From Rhea pennata (lineage: Eukaryota > Chordata > Aves > Rheiformes > Rheidae), in NCBI RefSeq assembly GCF_028389875.1, contig NC_084702.1, positions 50,068,053 to 50,132,052 on the forward strand: DNA of 64,000 nt. The letters run 5' to 3'. Every line of letters begins with the position of its first letter. Position 1 is the stretch's first letter. A program made the translations under genes and the position numbers. This document shows positions 49,575 to 61,394 of this stretch, piece after piece. The notes beneath the pieces are model-generated. The model was not told the origin of the DNA. It saw nothing but the letters and a program-made list of their open reading frames with translations, and did no database searches.

Positions 49575-51840
49575 AAAAATTATTTGTGTTTAAAAGTATT
49601 TTTATGTGGCTGGATTATAACATGGCTGTTAATGCTCTGTAGTGGGGGAGAAGGATGGAGGGTATTACATTCCATTGTCCTACTGCAGATACTGGATTAA
49701 ACATCTTGTACACTTGTTACTATGGAGTGAATGTAACTTGAACTGTTTTCTGTTCGCTTATGAAGTGTTCTGGTACTTACCTTGTTACAAAATGTAAAGT
49801 GAATTGCATTTGAGTCTGTTCCAAAAAAAGTTGAGTACACTCAAAAATGTTAAATGACATTGTACCTTCCTTATTGAGATGGAAGTGTGATATTTAAAAG
49901 TTGTAGAAATGGTTAAAAGTTGTGTGTTTATACTAATGGTTTATATATTTAACTTCTGTAAAAGGACACTGTCTGATCAGTTATTTTTGTATATAAACAT
50001 ATATACTTTCCTAACAAGATTGTTTTTTCTCATAACATTTATCCCAAACTTCAGTGGAGTTTAATCTTACTTGTTTGGCTTTCACTTTATGTGGAAGCAT
50101 TTCTTTTCCTCTGATGATACCAAGCAGAAATCAAGCCCAAATTATGGCACAGAGGGTGGAAACTGGAGTCCTTCTTAATAGGTTAAATTCTGGTGAGAGA
50201 AAAAAAAAATAGCCTACTTTGGAAACCACTTGCGAAATAAAAAGCATTTTTGATCAACATTTATGAAAGAGAAGATCTTACATAATATTTTTCTTCTCTT
50301 TTCATAGCTGACTGCACTCCTGTCTTTCCTAATTGACTATTCCTTCACCAAAAGTACGACTGATAGGATGTGACAACCATAGCTCGTGTTAGCAGTGTCT
50401 CTTTCCCATTACAGACTGAAGCAAAATTTTAAGTAGGCAGACAGATGCAACAATGTGGTACTTGGAAGACAGGTTATCTCTTGGATCATAGTTTCTCTTT
50501 TAGAGAAATCATAAGTATTTTAGGGTATTGTATGATGAATGTTTAATTATTGGATAGTATTGTCACAAATGAAGCTAAGAACTATTTATATTGGTCTTCT
50601 GTGGCCAGAGGAAAACATATAGTTAGTCTGGGAAGGAAGAAGTCATTCAGTGAAGAAGCACAGAAGAATTTTACATTGTGGTTTTCCTTCTTTCCCTGCT
50701 GACACTTACTGTATTTATGTAGCAATCTAGAATTATTCTTGATGGGCAATGTGCAGATCTGTGGTGGGAATTAGGAAGTTCAGAATGGCTGAAGAAACAC
50801 ATGGCGCATGACTGAAGCTTACACCGGTTTTCTGGATGAGACTGTGGTGTTACAACATACCCAGCAATAACATTTGATTGAATTCCTTCAGATTAACCAC
50901 CTGTAGCGTAATACTGATACGTATCTTTATGTTTTTATGAAGGCTGCAGCAGTACTGGTGATATGCACTTTAGAGTAATGCAAACAAAGAGATACCTATT
51001 CTTTCATAAAGCCCACCAATATTGAACTTAAGCTGCTAAATTTTTTTACAAGTGTTTATTAGTCAAATGAGATCACGTTAAGTTAGTTTTGTGTTTACAC
51101 TTCTGTTGTATTTGATATTAGGAGCCCTGAAACCAAATCTTACTGTATTGTGAAGCCTGAGCTCCTAACAGGAGGCTCACATGCATGTCAATTCAAAAGG
51201 AAAGATACTGTCTATCACTTGTGTTTAAATCTGTGCTCAGTATCAGCTACAAGATCCCTAAATGTTCAGATCACTGGCAAAATCCCATGTTAAACCATTC
51301 TTAAGCCCATGAAGTCTATGTAGATAACAGCAATTGTCAATTTTTTTCCTTGACAAAAATCTATGGAATATTTCCTAAATCAGAAGTGAACTTAATGTGA
51401 ACACAGCCTGGAATGGTGTGTGTTTGTAAACTGCTGCTATAATCCAGTTGAAAGTAGTTGTTGTGGGTCTTAAAATTATTTTTGTATTATAAGAAATTCA
51501 ATACTAGGTAAATGACATGTCTTAAATATAAAGTAACTAGCTCTGACTATTTTTGTTAATAACTACCAAGTTTTAGTCATAAGAGTTTGACAGTGTCTCT
51601 TTAACACTACTTGGAATAATATTTAAAATATATATGTTAGGTTTAAATGTTGCAATATTTTGGACATTTAGAACTTGATTTATTTGTAAAAATCCAAATC
51701 AATGTGTATTACTTCAGTTTTCAGTAGATTGGAAAATTTATGAAAAATTCAGATGGGGAGTTTTGCTCTGTAATCTGTCAAGACTTTGCGGATGTTAAAT
51801 AACAGTTTTCACAGAAGAAACCTTTTATCATGTATATCAT

Positions 51841-51846
51841 AATAAA
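51841..51846 (+). terminator. MBLAC2: Distal poly(A) signal candidate, MBLAC2
   Basis: AATAAA in ATCATAATAAAAGTG. It would give a 3' UTR of about 2.7 kb. Confidence 0.4.
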
Positions 51847-51869
51847 AGTGTTATAAACTATGCTGTGCA

Positions 51870-54800
51870 GTTATAATTTGTAAGTATCTTGAAGAAGTGG
51901 ATTGCAAGAAAAGTTGCTAGCAGCGTTTTTTACTTTTCTGAGCATGACTTCATTACAAACTTTTACTCATCACAGACTGATCTGCAAAACTTATACAAAA
52001 CCATGACTGAGTGCTACTTCAAAGATGTTTTTAAAACCTGTAAGATGATCAGGAGAGCCTTTCCCATTCTCTCATCTTGACAGGTTTCACAGCCAGACAA
52101 CAGGGCTGATTGCCTGCCTGGGAGGAACTACTCAGATGAGATTACTGGGGTTCTCACTTGGCATTGTTCCTCTGTCCTCCTTGCTGTCCATGGAGACAAG
52201 CCTTTTATCACTTAACCTAAGAGTCAATACTAATCAAGCTAACATGCTGTCATCTTTTCAAAGTGCTGCACAACTATTTATTAATTATTCCCTATTACAC
52301 ATCTGGGAACAAAGACCCATTTTCTAGCGGAAATAAGGCATCTCAGCTAACATCTGAGCTCTGTAAATTATGACAATCCACGACGTGGATCCACAGTGTA
52401 CATCTCAGTTCCAAAGTGGTCTTCCTCTGTTACCAAAGGTCAGTATTAAGTCCAGATGCACATGAGTCATAGAAGTACAAGATGAAATGTCCCAATTTCA
52501 AGCATTTCTCCTATTGCCCTAACTCCATGTTCCAGTTTGAAGTGGAACCACAGTAAGACTCATAACCCACTGCTAGTTTCTCAATGAATGGGTTTGCCTA
52601 TGAGTTGAAGGAAGTTGTTATGTATACTGGTTTTCTGTGAAGTATGAAAATCATATTCAACGTATTTGATGTGATAATTTGTAGTAGCAATAAGTGATTT
52701 TTTCATTGATACTCAGCAGTTAGGAAAACATTTGCTTTGCAGATGAAGAATCAAATGCTTCATTGCACTTAATGACAGCTACAAGATACAGGACTGAAAG
52801 AGACTACCTTGAGGTCACCCAGTCCTTCCTGATGCACAGAAGCAGAATATTTGCCAAAAACCTGAGGTTTCCAGGTCTGTCTGCCCCCACTTCTTCCAAT
52901 GTATTTTCACTTTCCAGTCCTTCTGCTGCCTCATATTTTTGGCCTTTCTGTTGCCAACTTGCTCTGCCCACATCCTGCTACTGTCTCCTCTCTTTCCCAC
53001 ACCCTCTGCTGCTACCTACTCACATCTACCTAGACTTCCATCTATATCTCCCCATCAATCTGATGAGTCCCACCACCACCACCTTTTCCCTCTTTCTCAC
53101 TTTGAGGAACAACTGGTTCTTCTTCACAATGTTCTTAAGCACCAACCTCTAGAACGTCTGATTTGGAGTGCAAGCTAAGAAAACTAATAGAACACAGGGC
53201 TGATAGAACAGCACTGTGATTTACCAACCCATGATAATGGCGATTCCACAAATGGTAGATCATTCATAGTTGTTGTAAATAAAAATTGTATGTAACCAGT
53301 GATAAACTGGAATTAGATTGAATTTAAATGTTTAAAAATATAAACTATTTTTCGTAATTACTGTATGTGTGCAAATGATCAAAGAATGAATCAGAACACT
53401 GACTGTTGTAAAGAAATCCTTTTTATATGACCAGAAGATAGGCTGAATATCAGATGGAGGCATAGCGATAAAAAGCTATGTGACATCTTGAATACTATTC
53501 TTACTTTTGCAAAGATATTCTTTGTGATTGCAGGAACCTTCTTAAACTCTTTGGCTTGTTTCCCCACCTGCCAAGCTGTAATAAGGTCAGATGCGTATAT
53601 GCTGCACACAGAGATTAAGAGGATTTTTAAGCATGATGGAAGACAGGATAAGAATTCAAAATGATTTTGACATATTGGCAAGGTAGTCTGAAATTAGTAA
53701 TATGAAATGGAATGAAAAGAAGTTGAAAGTGCTATCTTCCACAGGAGAATTTCAAAATGGAAAAATTCAAAAGGAGAAATAATTGGGTAGAAAGTACTAT
53801 TACAGAAAAGCATGAAGAATATATTAGACTAGAAATACGAATTTGATTCAACAGTGTGATGTATTAGGAAGAGTGCCAACATGTAAGGCAAGGATGAATC
53901 TATTCTGCTAGGAGCCGATGACACTTCAGTAGACTACACAACCCAGTTCTGCAGAGCATACCTTAAGACAGAAGTAAACAAACTGGAATGATTTGGAGGA
54001 AAGAAAGCAAAGGTATTAAGCTTAGCAAACACGACATACAAAGACTTACGGGAGACAACTGAGAACAGTTTTCTGCTATATAAAAAGATAAGTATATTAT
54101 ATCAAAGAGTAACAACCTAATTTGTGGTAAAGGGTAACTTGAACTGAATATGAAGAAAAATCAACAAGATAAATAAGCAATAGTTTATATTTTTAAACAT
54201 TTAAATTCAATGTAATTCCAGTTTATCACTAGTTACATAAAATTTTAATTTACAACATCTCTGAATGTGTTGCATTATTTCTGTCATATCAAACTACACC
54301 TTACATTTCACAATAGAAGCTACATTATGAGACAGCTCTCTCAACCAACCAGAGACTTTATATAAAATCTTCCTTTGAAAATGTGTGAAAATTAAACATC
54401 AATTACTTCAATACTACACTGTCTCAATTTGCTTTTACATCAGAGAACATCCATTTGTCATCACCTCACTATGAAAGAAAAAATAAGATGTTTCTGCTAC
54501 AGGGAAGATTCCCAGGAGCAGAAGAAAAAGCATCCTTAGTGTTAAATCCTGCACAACATTAAATAAACAGAGCTCAGAAGGAGCTTCAGCATAAATGCTG
54601 TTAAAGCCTAGTTTAAAACCTTGCCCCTTTTTAAGAAAACAGACATCTGCAATCACAGGAAATTAAAATGGAGATCTTTTAAGACTGAGAGAGAGAAAGA
54701 TAAAGATGAAAAAAGATGGTGAAGGAGGAATTATGAATATTAACTTTTAACAGCTAGATTTAAGAATTCAACCAACACCATTTCAAGTTATTATTTATAT

Positions 54801-55300
54801 TTTTAACTAATTGCTTCATTAATAATTTCAGTAATAAGTACCTCTTGTGTCTAAAAATTCAGCCAGATTCCATCCAAAATGCATGCTTCTTCAGTGCTTT
54901 CATGTCCAGATTGAATCAGGAAGCACAGAAACATGTAGAACTGAAAAATAATCAGAAAACACTTAGCAGGTTTTATCTGAACTTTAAATAATGCTAAGTT
55001 TAGAATATTACATACATACGTATGGTTGGTGGAAACATTTTATCTTAAGCTATATTTACACTGCACACACTGTTGCAGCATAGGGATAGCCAGACTAGTT
55101 AAAAAGAGTTCTGAGCTGCATAATTAGCCCAGACAACTCTGTAATCTGCTGTTAAAGTGCTTTACTAATTGAACTAGCTTATTCATTAACACCACATTTC
55201 TTTATGTAGTGTAATCATTCTGGCAAGTCAGTTAACACATCTATAAAGCATGTACAGGCAGAAAATCTTATGTCTGCTCTTCTCCTAGATCCCTAAACAA
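51870..55300. other. MBLAC2-CETN3 intergenic DNA, left part
   Basis: AT-rich DNA without a supported gene, holding the old CR1 fragment at about 52785-52870 and a C/T-rich stretch at 52870-53150. The Ser/Pro/Leu-rich frames in the latter follow from its composition. Confidence 0.55.
52785..52870 (-). mobile_element. Old CR1-like LINE 3' fragment
   Basis: Read on the minus strand, GGACTGGGTGACCTCAAGG...TCTCTTTCAGTCCTGTA resembles the conserved CR1 3' end (GGACTAGATGACCTC..AGGTCCCTTCCAGTCC). It is quite diverged and the terminal octamer repeat is lost, so the copy is old. No coding part remains. Confidence 0.55.
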
Positions 55301-56420
55301 ACATAACAGAAAGTCACTATTCACTACCTACAAATCTGTTTAAGTGCAGTAGGTGTTCAGGGATTAAACCCTCTCCTTAAGGCTCATTTTAAAGCTGCTG
55401 CAGGAAGCGGCAGGCTGAGAGGAGCAGTTGCTTTGCCACCTGGTGGCTCCGCTGCACCAGCACAAGCAGGGGTTGCCCCACGGACCAGCTGTCCACAGCA
55501 AGAGGCCACAAGGGACCAGGTCTCTGCACAGAAGCTTGCCTCTACCTGGAAAGTAAAATAATAGATTTCATTATCGAATTTAGATTAAATTAGAAGTCAA
55601 GATCTGCTCTAGCTTGTCCTGTAAAGCACATAGACACTCAACAGTGGAATTCACACAGCCAGCAAGCAGTCAGTAACAGTGAGTAACAGTCAGTAGGAGA
55701 TGCACGGAAGAGTGGAGCAGCAGCTGTATTAGGTAACTTCAGGACAGCAGGAAAGTGCTTATTATACAGCCACATATCTTTTCTCATTACAGTAAGGGCT
55801 AGCTCTTTGGCCTCAGAAGCAAGAAGGCAGTTTTCTAGCTCATCTGCTGAGATCAGAAAAAGAGAACAGATTGCAGACCTCCACTTCAGAGAAGTGGATC
55901 AGAGCATCACTCTCTAACAGATATTTGAATCTACCGTCTGGGAGCATCAAGAGCAGAGTTGCTCCGTGAGGGGGGACAAGGTAGAAAGCAAGGGCAAGCA
56001 GAGCACAGGAAGGCGTATTAACCTCCTCAACAAGTGCCGAGTCCCCAGGTACCTGTGCAGGGACTGCACTGGCAGCAACAGGCTCCGCCAACAGTCCAGC
56101 AATTGCCAGACAACTGCAAGACGATGACTCAAAGCCAGGGCAGGAACTCCAGGCAGTAACCCAGCGACAGAACAGAGAGGTACAAGGGCAGGCCTGCCCA
56201 CAACGCTGCTCGGGCTAAGTCTGGATGCCTCCAGCCTGGGCTTAAACAGAACTGCAGTACCAATGGGCAGCGGCAGCTCTGGTGGGGCACCCAGAGGAGC
56301 CAGGGCAGGGCTGCTGAGGCCTGTTGGTGTAGTTGGGGCCCTGCCACGACCCTCCCCGTACACCCAGTGAGTGTTCTCGGACAATCCTCCCACTTCCTCT
56401 TTTTATGAAACGCACAAATA
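55300..56420. other. GC-richer block upstream of CETN3, function unknown
   Basis: About 1.1 kb richer in G+C than its surroundings. Several minus-strand frames stay open (the longest about 148 codons, 55947-56393), rich in Leu, Pro and Arg, without a recognisable domain. A minus-strand acceptor-like TTTCCAGGTAG lies near 55550. It may be part of a noncoding transcript or an enhancer. I found no repeat family that explains it. Confidence 0.35.
55432..55449 (-). promoter_or_regulatory. CTCF-like site
   Basis: The minus strand reads GAGCCACCAGGTGGCAAA, which fits the CTCF core CCASYAGRKGGCR closely. Binding is not shown by sequence alone. Confidence 0.4.
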
Positions 56421-57880
56421 TCAAATTAGAAGTTATTTGCTGTTATGTTTGTTTACCAGAACACCTAGCATCTCAATGTAATCAGTACTAAGCATTGAGT
56501 AACAAGCACGGAGTACTGAGATCAGTATTTGGGACCTGTACTGAACTCCCAACTTCAAATTGGGAAAAATAGGATTTGAAAACAGATGTGCAATTACTCA
56601 GATGAATGCATCTAATTACAGACCTAGCCAGACTGCAAGAAGCAAAATGAAAAATCTCTAATAATGAAGAATCTCTTTCGTTGCAACCTCTCTCACTACA
56701 GCATAGGTCAAGGGTCAAACCTGCCAGTAATTTATGCTTTTAGTTACAAAAGTACCATCTGCTAATAGTAGGCAATTACAAACCTCTTACAGTGTCTCTT
56801 GCCCACTCGATCTGTGAAGCAGAGATAATATGAACAACCAGCCAAACAAGACTCTTCACTGCCTGATTTTGTTCAAGATAAAATGTGTCTTGAGATCACA
56901 AAGTGAATCAAGCTCTTCAGATTCAACAGTGCATACCCAGGGTCAACTACTACTGGTTCACAAATCCAAAACCTGCAATTGGCAAAGCCAATCAGGGTTG
57001 CAGAGATTTAATTAGCTTTGCCTATTTTCACTGTTACTGGAAAAGCAGACCTTTATGATCAATACTGATGGGGGTAAGATTTAAATACCTAAATTATTTT
57101 TCCCCTGAATCCTTTTAGTGAGTCTAGTCAGATGAGTCACTAGTAGAAAAGGCCTGAATATCCACCTGGACCAGCTAGTAACACAGGGCTATGCTGGGAT
57201 GAACATCCCTGTCTGTTATGGGCTTCCAGAATGGCAAGGTGCTTCAAGGAACATATACTGTGTCACACACAAGTCTCGCCTGAGGTGGTCTATTTTACAG
57301 CCATGGCTTTTTTTTTTTTTTTTTTTTTTTTTTTTCCCAAAATTAAGTGAAATGAATATTTCCCCCTCTCTTTACCCCCACTCACAGAATATGTATTGCT
57401 GGACTACTTGCTGGTTTGCAAAGCCTAAGCATAGTAACTACAACAAGAACTGGTACTACATATTGAGGCCTCTGATCTTACAGTTCAGCATTAACATGAA
57501 TTATTCCTTCCCAAAATTTACACAGGATAAAACTTGTTATACTAACAACAGACTACACGTAGTAAGAATCATCATAGCCACTGTCACTTTGCTAGGGGTG
57601 ACCAAACAGGTTTCACACATATGATTTAGTGCGTTTTAGAAAGGCAAATCCAGCATGAAGCCAGAAAGGCTGGAGAAAACCATTTCCATGTAATCATTTT
57701 ATGTATTTTTTCCTGAGCTGTTATACAGCACTTTCAGTCCCCACCTTGAATTACAGTATTAAATAGGGGAAGTACACAGCTATATTCCCTATCAATTCTC
57801 AACCGCCACAGAATTGGCCCATTTGGCAGCAACATACCCCACCGCTACCTCAGCGCCAATCAATCTAATACTGTGCCTGA
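56421..57880. other. Intergenic DNA before the CETN3 island
   Basis: AT-rich, with a 28-base T run at 57308-57335. No gene supported. Confidence 0.55.
57308..57335 (+). repeat. 28-base T run
   Basis: Uninterrupted T tract with no element body or target-site duplication recognised. It is one of several T/A runs of 23-40 bases in the window. Confidence 0.85.
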
Positions 57881-57925
57881 CCCGCGGCGCTCTACTCCTT
57901 CGCTAGCGACTATATTCAGACTCAA

Positions 57926-58034
57926 CATGGCGCCCCCTGATCCAGAGCAAGGCAGACGGAGCAGGCACAGTCTCAGGATGTGGGCGGCTTTCCTGTGAAA
58001 GCCTCAGCGCTCTCACGCTGGCGCCCTCTGTTCC
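57926..58034 (-). promoter_or_regulatory. Two CTCF-like cores, same orientation
   Basis: On the minus strand TCAGGGGGCGCCATG (57926-57940) and GGAACAGAGGGCGCCAG (58018-58034) both contain the YAGRKGGCRS core of CTCF. The upstream CCAS half is not well matched. They are 90 bases apart, at the edge of the CETN3 island. Confidence 0.35.
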
Positions 58035-58469
58035 CCTCCCTCCTCGAGCGGAGACGCAGCACTGCCCCTCAGAGGCGCGGCCGAGCCCCGCCGCCGCCGC
58101 CGCTCCGCTCCGCTCCCACCGCTCCGCCATTTGAAACGCAACCGCCCCCTTCCCCTAGCAACGCCGCGGCCGCGCGACATTCTAGGTAACCGCGCCTCCC
58201 GCAGGAACAGCGCGGAGGAACACGCCCTCCCGCTTGAGTGGCAGCTGCCTCAGCCCGTAAATGGGCCCGCCGCGAGAGGGGGCGGGAAGAGCCTCCTGGG
58301 ACGGCCAATCAGACGGCCGGCGGTTGGGCCAGGAGGGCCCGGGTTGGCGGGCAGGGCGCTGTACGGCGTTTCTAAGGGGAGGCGAGCGCGGCGGGGAGAG
58401 GTGCGCGCTGTGTGCTGGGCGGCGCAGCGCGGTCCGGGCCGCTCTGGCCGGGCCTGTGGGGACGGGAGC

Positions 58470-58486
58470 ATGAGCTTATCCTTGAG
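58470..58486 (+). CDS. CETN3: CETN3 coding exon 1 (17 bases)
   Basis: MSLSL and the first two bases of Arg6, then donor AG|GTCGGT. The tiny first coding exon is typical for CETN3 (human MSLALR). Confidence 0.9.
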
Positions 58487-61394
58487 GTCGGTACCGGCTG
58501 GGCGGTTCCTCCCTCGCGCCGTTAGAGGGGCGGGCGGTTGCGCCCCGGGGCCGCCCGCCCGCCGCCGCCGCCGCTGGGGTGGCTGAGGCGAGCAGGAGGG
58601 CGAAGGCGGGAGCGGTCGGTGGAGGCCGGTCGGCCGGAGCATTAACCGCTTGTGTCTGATCCCCTCAGAGGGGATCAGTCTGCACGGCCGGGGTGGATTA
58701 GGCCTGATTAGGGACTTTCTACAGCCATTTTTTTTTGCTTTGAGAGTCACCTGATTGTTGAAAAACAATGTCATGCACCTTCAAAAAGCCTCTTAATTAA
58801 CTAAGTTATGGGTGGGTTTTTGAGAGAAAAATAATACTAGAAGCAGCTATTCTTGAGCCTTTTTTTTTTCATTAGGACTCAATAATTTGTAAAAAGAGGC
58901 TGTGGTTTATAAGTCTTATACCTCACAAATCCTTGGGTTCAAGCTTGTCTAGTGTATTTATGTGGTATATATGGTCTGTAATTCTCCAGTATAACAACTT
59001 TACACTTCATGTACAAAAAAACTTTGACAGCGAAAGTGGCACTGAACTACTTGACTCTAAGTACTATTCAAAGCCTTAAAAAATTCCTTTATGTTAGACA
59101 TTAAATAAATGCTTGAGTGGACAGATCCCTCCTTCTGAAGAGTTCAATGTTAATCTGCTTTCCAACTCCTAAATGGAAAATTTTCAACGTCATGGCTCAC
59201 AAAGTGAGGCTTTGCCAGATCTGACTGGCTCTTCCAGTTCTAGTTACAGAACCAACTGAGAATTATTTTAGTCCTTTCGAAAACTATAGTAATCCAAAGC
59301 CTGTGTGAAATTAAACTGTCTCAACTTGTAATTTTAAGAGTGTCTCACTCTTTAAGGGTCTTGTGCTGTGAGGTGGATCCAGTCTGTGCAACTTGCATTT
59401 TCCTTGTATATATTTCACTAGTAGGGCTAAAGTGTTTGAAAAGTGAGTTGTAATTGTATGTTTAGTTGTTGGTTTAACAAAGACCAACAAGCAGCTAATT
59501 AAAGGAAATGTGGACGATAAGTATCTTCCTTGAGCCAAATGGAGCAAAAAAGTCATTAGATTAATGTGTGTATGAGTTAAAGGATTTCTAAAAATCCATA
59601 AATGCTGTTTATCTAAAAACTGTTACTGATAACAAAGCCAAAGATTTTGGTAACTAACATCCACTTTAATAGCTAGACAACCCAATAAAATGCCCAGTTA
59701 AGCCTCCAGATGCATCTGTCTGAAAACTGTTTCTCCTACAGTTTAGGAATAAAGTGTCTTCAGGAGTTGCATCATTTCAGCTGCTATTCAAGTTTGTAAT
59801 CTCAAGTATCCATTTTAGGCATCTTTTCTATCTTTTATTTTTTTTTTAGTAATTTATTAACCAGATCACTTTTGCTAATTTTATTTTTTGGTGGGAGGAA
59901 AGGCAATGTCATCCAGTCTTTACAAAGATATTATCTATTTCAAGTGTTATTTTAAAGTGGGAGAAATTGGGAAAAGATTGGATGAGAATGGAAGAATGAT
60001 CTATATTATTATAGTAAGTTTCTTATTGATGGGAAAATATTATGTAGAGCCTTATCTTCCCAGTAGAAAACAGTTACATTGAGCTTCCTTGTTTTCATAC
60101 AGGAATGAACTTTCAGTAGACAAAACTAAAAGGAAGAAAAGAAGAGAACTGACAGAAGAACAGAAGCAGGAAATTAAAGATGCCTTTGAGTTGTTTGATA
60201 CGGACAAAGATAGAGCAATAAATTATCATGAATTAAAGGTAAAAGGAAATATTTAATCTAACCTTCTGTTTCCATAGTTTAGCTTTATCAAGAATTACTT
60301 GAGGAAAAAAAAAAAGGATATCTTACTTTAATTTTTTTTACAGAAATATCTTTGTCTTAAAGGTACAATGATTGTCTTTTTATTTCAGAGTTCAGGTACT
60401 TTATCTCTACTGGAAGCCATAATGTGTTAGGTACTATTGGGATATATAGACTGTTAATACACTTTGTCCAGTTGCAGTATGCTTTGCATTCGCTGCAGTT
60501 GTCGTTATTTGCAAAGATGTTTCTCAGCTGTTGGATTAGATACTGTGGCCCTGTAATGGCCAATGCTGTGGAAGAACAGAGATGTATAAAATAAGAGATG
60601 CCTCCTTCTGTATCAAGTCAGCACACAGCATAGCTTTCTATGGGTTTATCCAGTAGGATTGTGGTTTTCTATTTATCGTTTAACGTGTGTTCAAATGTTT
60701 GCAAGAAGTCAAGTTAGTGTGCACTGACCATCTCAGTTGAAATTTAGAAGCTAAGGATGTACTCCTAACCTGATACAAAAATAAAAAAGAGATTGGTTTA
60801 TGTTGGCCTAGTGGCAGAGAAGTAGTAAGTTAAGTAATTTATAAGATGACTTGTAAACCCATGAACAGGCATGGCCTCAATATGAGTATTAAATAAAAAT
60901 AATATGAAGAATGTTTTTCAAAATTGTCATATTGAAAAAAAGACAGCATTTCCCATTAGAATAACTGTTATAGCACCAAATTAAAATACTTGAAATATTT
61001 TTGGAAATGATCTAAAAAAAATCTGCTTGTCCTAAGAAGAATTTGGCCCAGCTTATAAAATCCCTGAAAATGCAAAATGATGTTCCGATAGATGATTTTA
61101 TGTCCAAAGCTTTTTTGCTTTTATTATTTTTTTTTTAATTTTACTTATGTGCACATTTTGTATTGGGTGATAAGACACTTAACAAAAATAAATCTATCCA
61201 TTCTATCAAAATAAATCTGTTCATATCTATGAATATTTTAATATTCATATATTGTTGTACTTCTGTTTTATTCCAAAAGGTGGCAATGAGAGCCTTGGGT
61301 TTTGATGTGAAAAAAGCTGATGTACTGAAAATACTTAAAGATTATGATCGAGAAGCGACAGGCAAGATCACCTTTGATGATTTTAATGAAGTTG
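58470..61394 (+). CDS. CETN3: CETN3, centrin-3 (5' part, cut by window end)
   Basis: Three coding exons (58470-58486, 60103-60238, 61280-61394) give the first 89 residues of an about 167-residue centrin. A basic head ([15 protein letters not shown], 13-27) precedes EF-hand 1 with loop [12 protein letters not shown] (38-49). Next come [20 protein letters not shown] (52-71) and EF-hand 2, whose loop starts at D74 ([12 protein letters not shown]). Centrin-3 is a calcium-binding protein of centrioles and basal bodies, related to yeast Cdc31; it also takes part in TREX-2-like nuclear pore complexes. The last exon seen ends in phase 1 (GAAGTTG|GTATGT), ready for the V-T-D-W exon expected beyond 64000. 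Against human (from memory), loop 1 has Arg for Glu at position 6 and Asn for Asp at position 9; the main ligands are kept. The start has A at -3. Confidence 0.95.
58487..60102 (+). other. CETN3: CETN3 intron 1
   Basis: 1.6 kb. Its first 150 bases belong to the CpG island and hold a CTAACGGC motif on the minus strand. The rest is AT-rich and shows nothing recognisable. Confidence 0.8.
60103..60238 (+). CDS. CETN3: CETN3 coding exon 2
   Basis: After TTTTCATACAG: completes Arg6, then [18 protein letters not shown] through EF-hand 1 to YHELK (7-51), with donor AAAG|GTAAAA in phase 0. Confidence 0.95.
60239..61279 (+). other. CETN3: CETN3 intron 2
   Basis: 1.0 kb AT-rich intron from GTAAAA to CCAAAAG. 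No repeat or gene seen. Confidence 0.8.
61280..61394 (+). CDS. CETN3: CETN3 coding exon 3
   Basis: Acceptor TTCCAAAAG, then [17 protein letters not shown] to [10 protein letters not shown] (52-89) plus one base. Donor is GTATGT. Confidence 0.95.

Larger units (their letters stand above)
49178..51865 (+). other. MBLAC2: MBLAC2 3' untranslated region (inferred)
   Basis: AT-rich DNA with possible poly(A) signals at 49559-49564 and 49569-49574 (proximal pair), about 50236, and 51841-51846 (distal). Which end is used cannot be read from the sequence. The mammalian gene is known to have a long 3' UTR. Confidence 0.5.
57885..58640 (+). promoter_or_regulatory. CETN3: CpG-island promoter of CETN3
   Basis: CpG-rich block ending around the first coding exon. 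It contains a YY1-like CCGCCATTTG at 58124-58133, an inverted CCAAT motif (GGCCAATC on plus at 58304-58311), two CTCF-like minus-strand cores (57926-57940 and 58018-58034) and a CTAACGGC motif on the minus strand (58518-58525, just inside intron 1). A minus-strand ATG frame of 75 codons starts at 58130, but its make-up is only island composition. Confidence 0.7.

Noticed and set aside
55947-56393. 148-codon minus-strand frame as a protein gene
   Set aside because: Leu/Pro/Arg-rich with no recognisable domain or splice partner. Kept only as an unexplained block.
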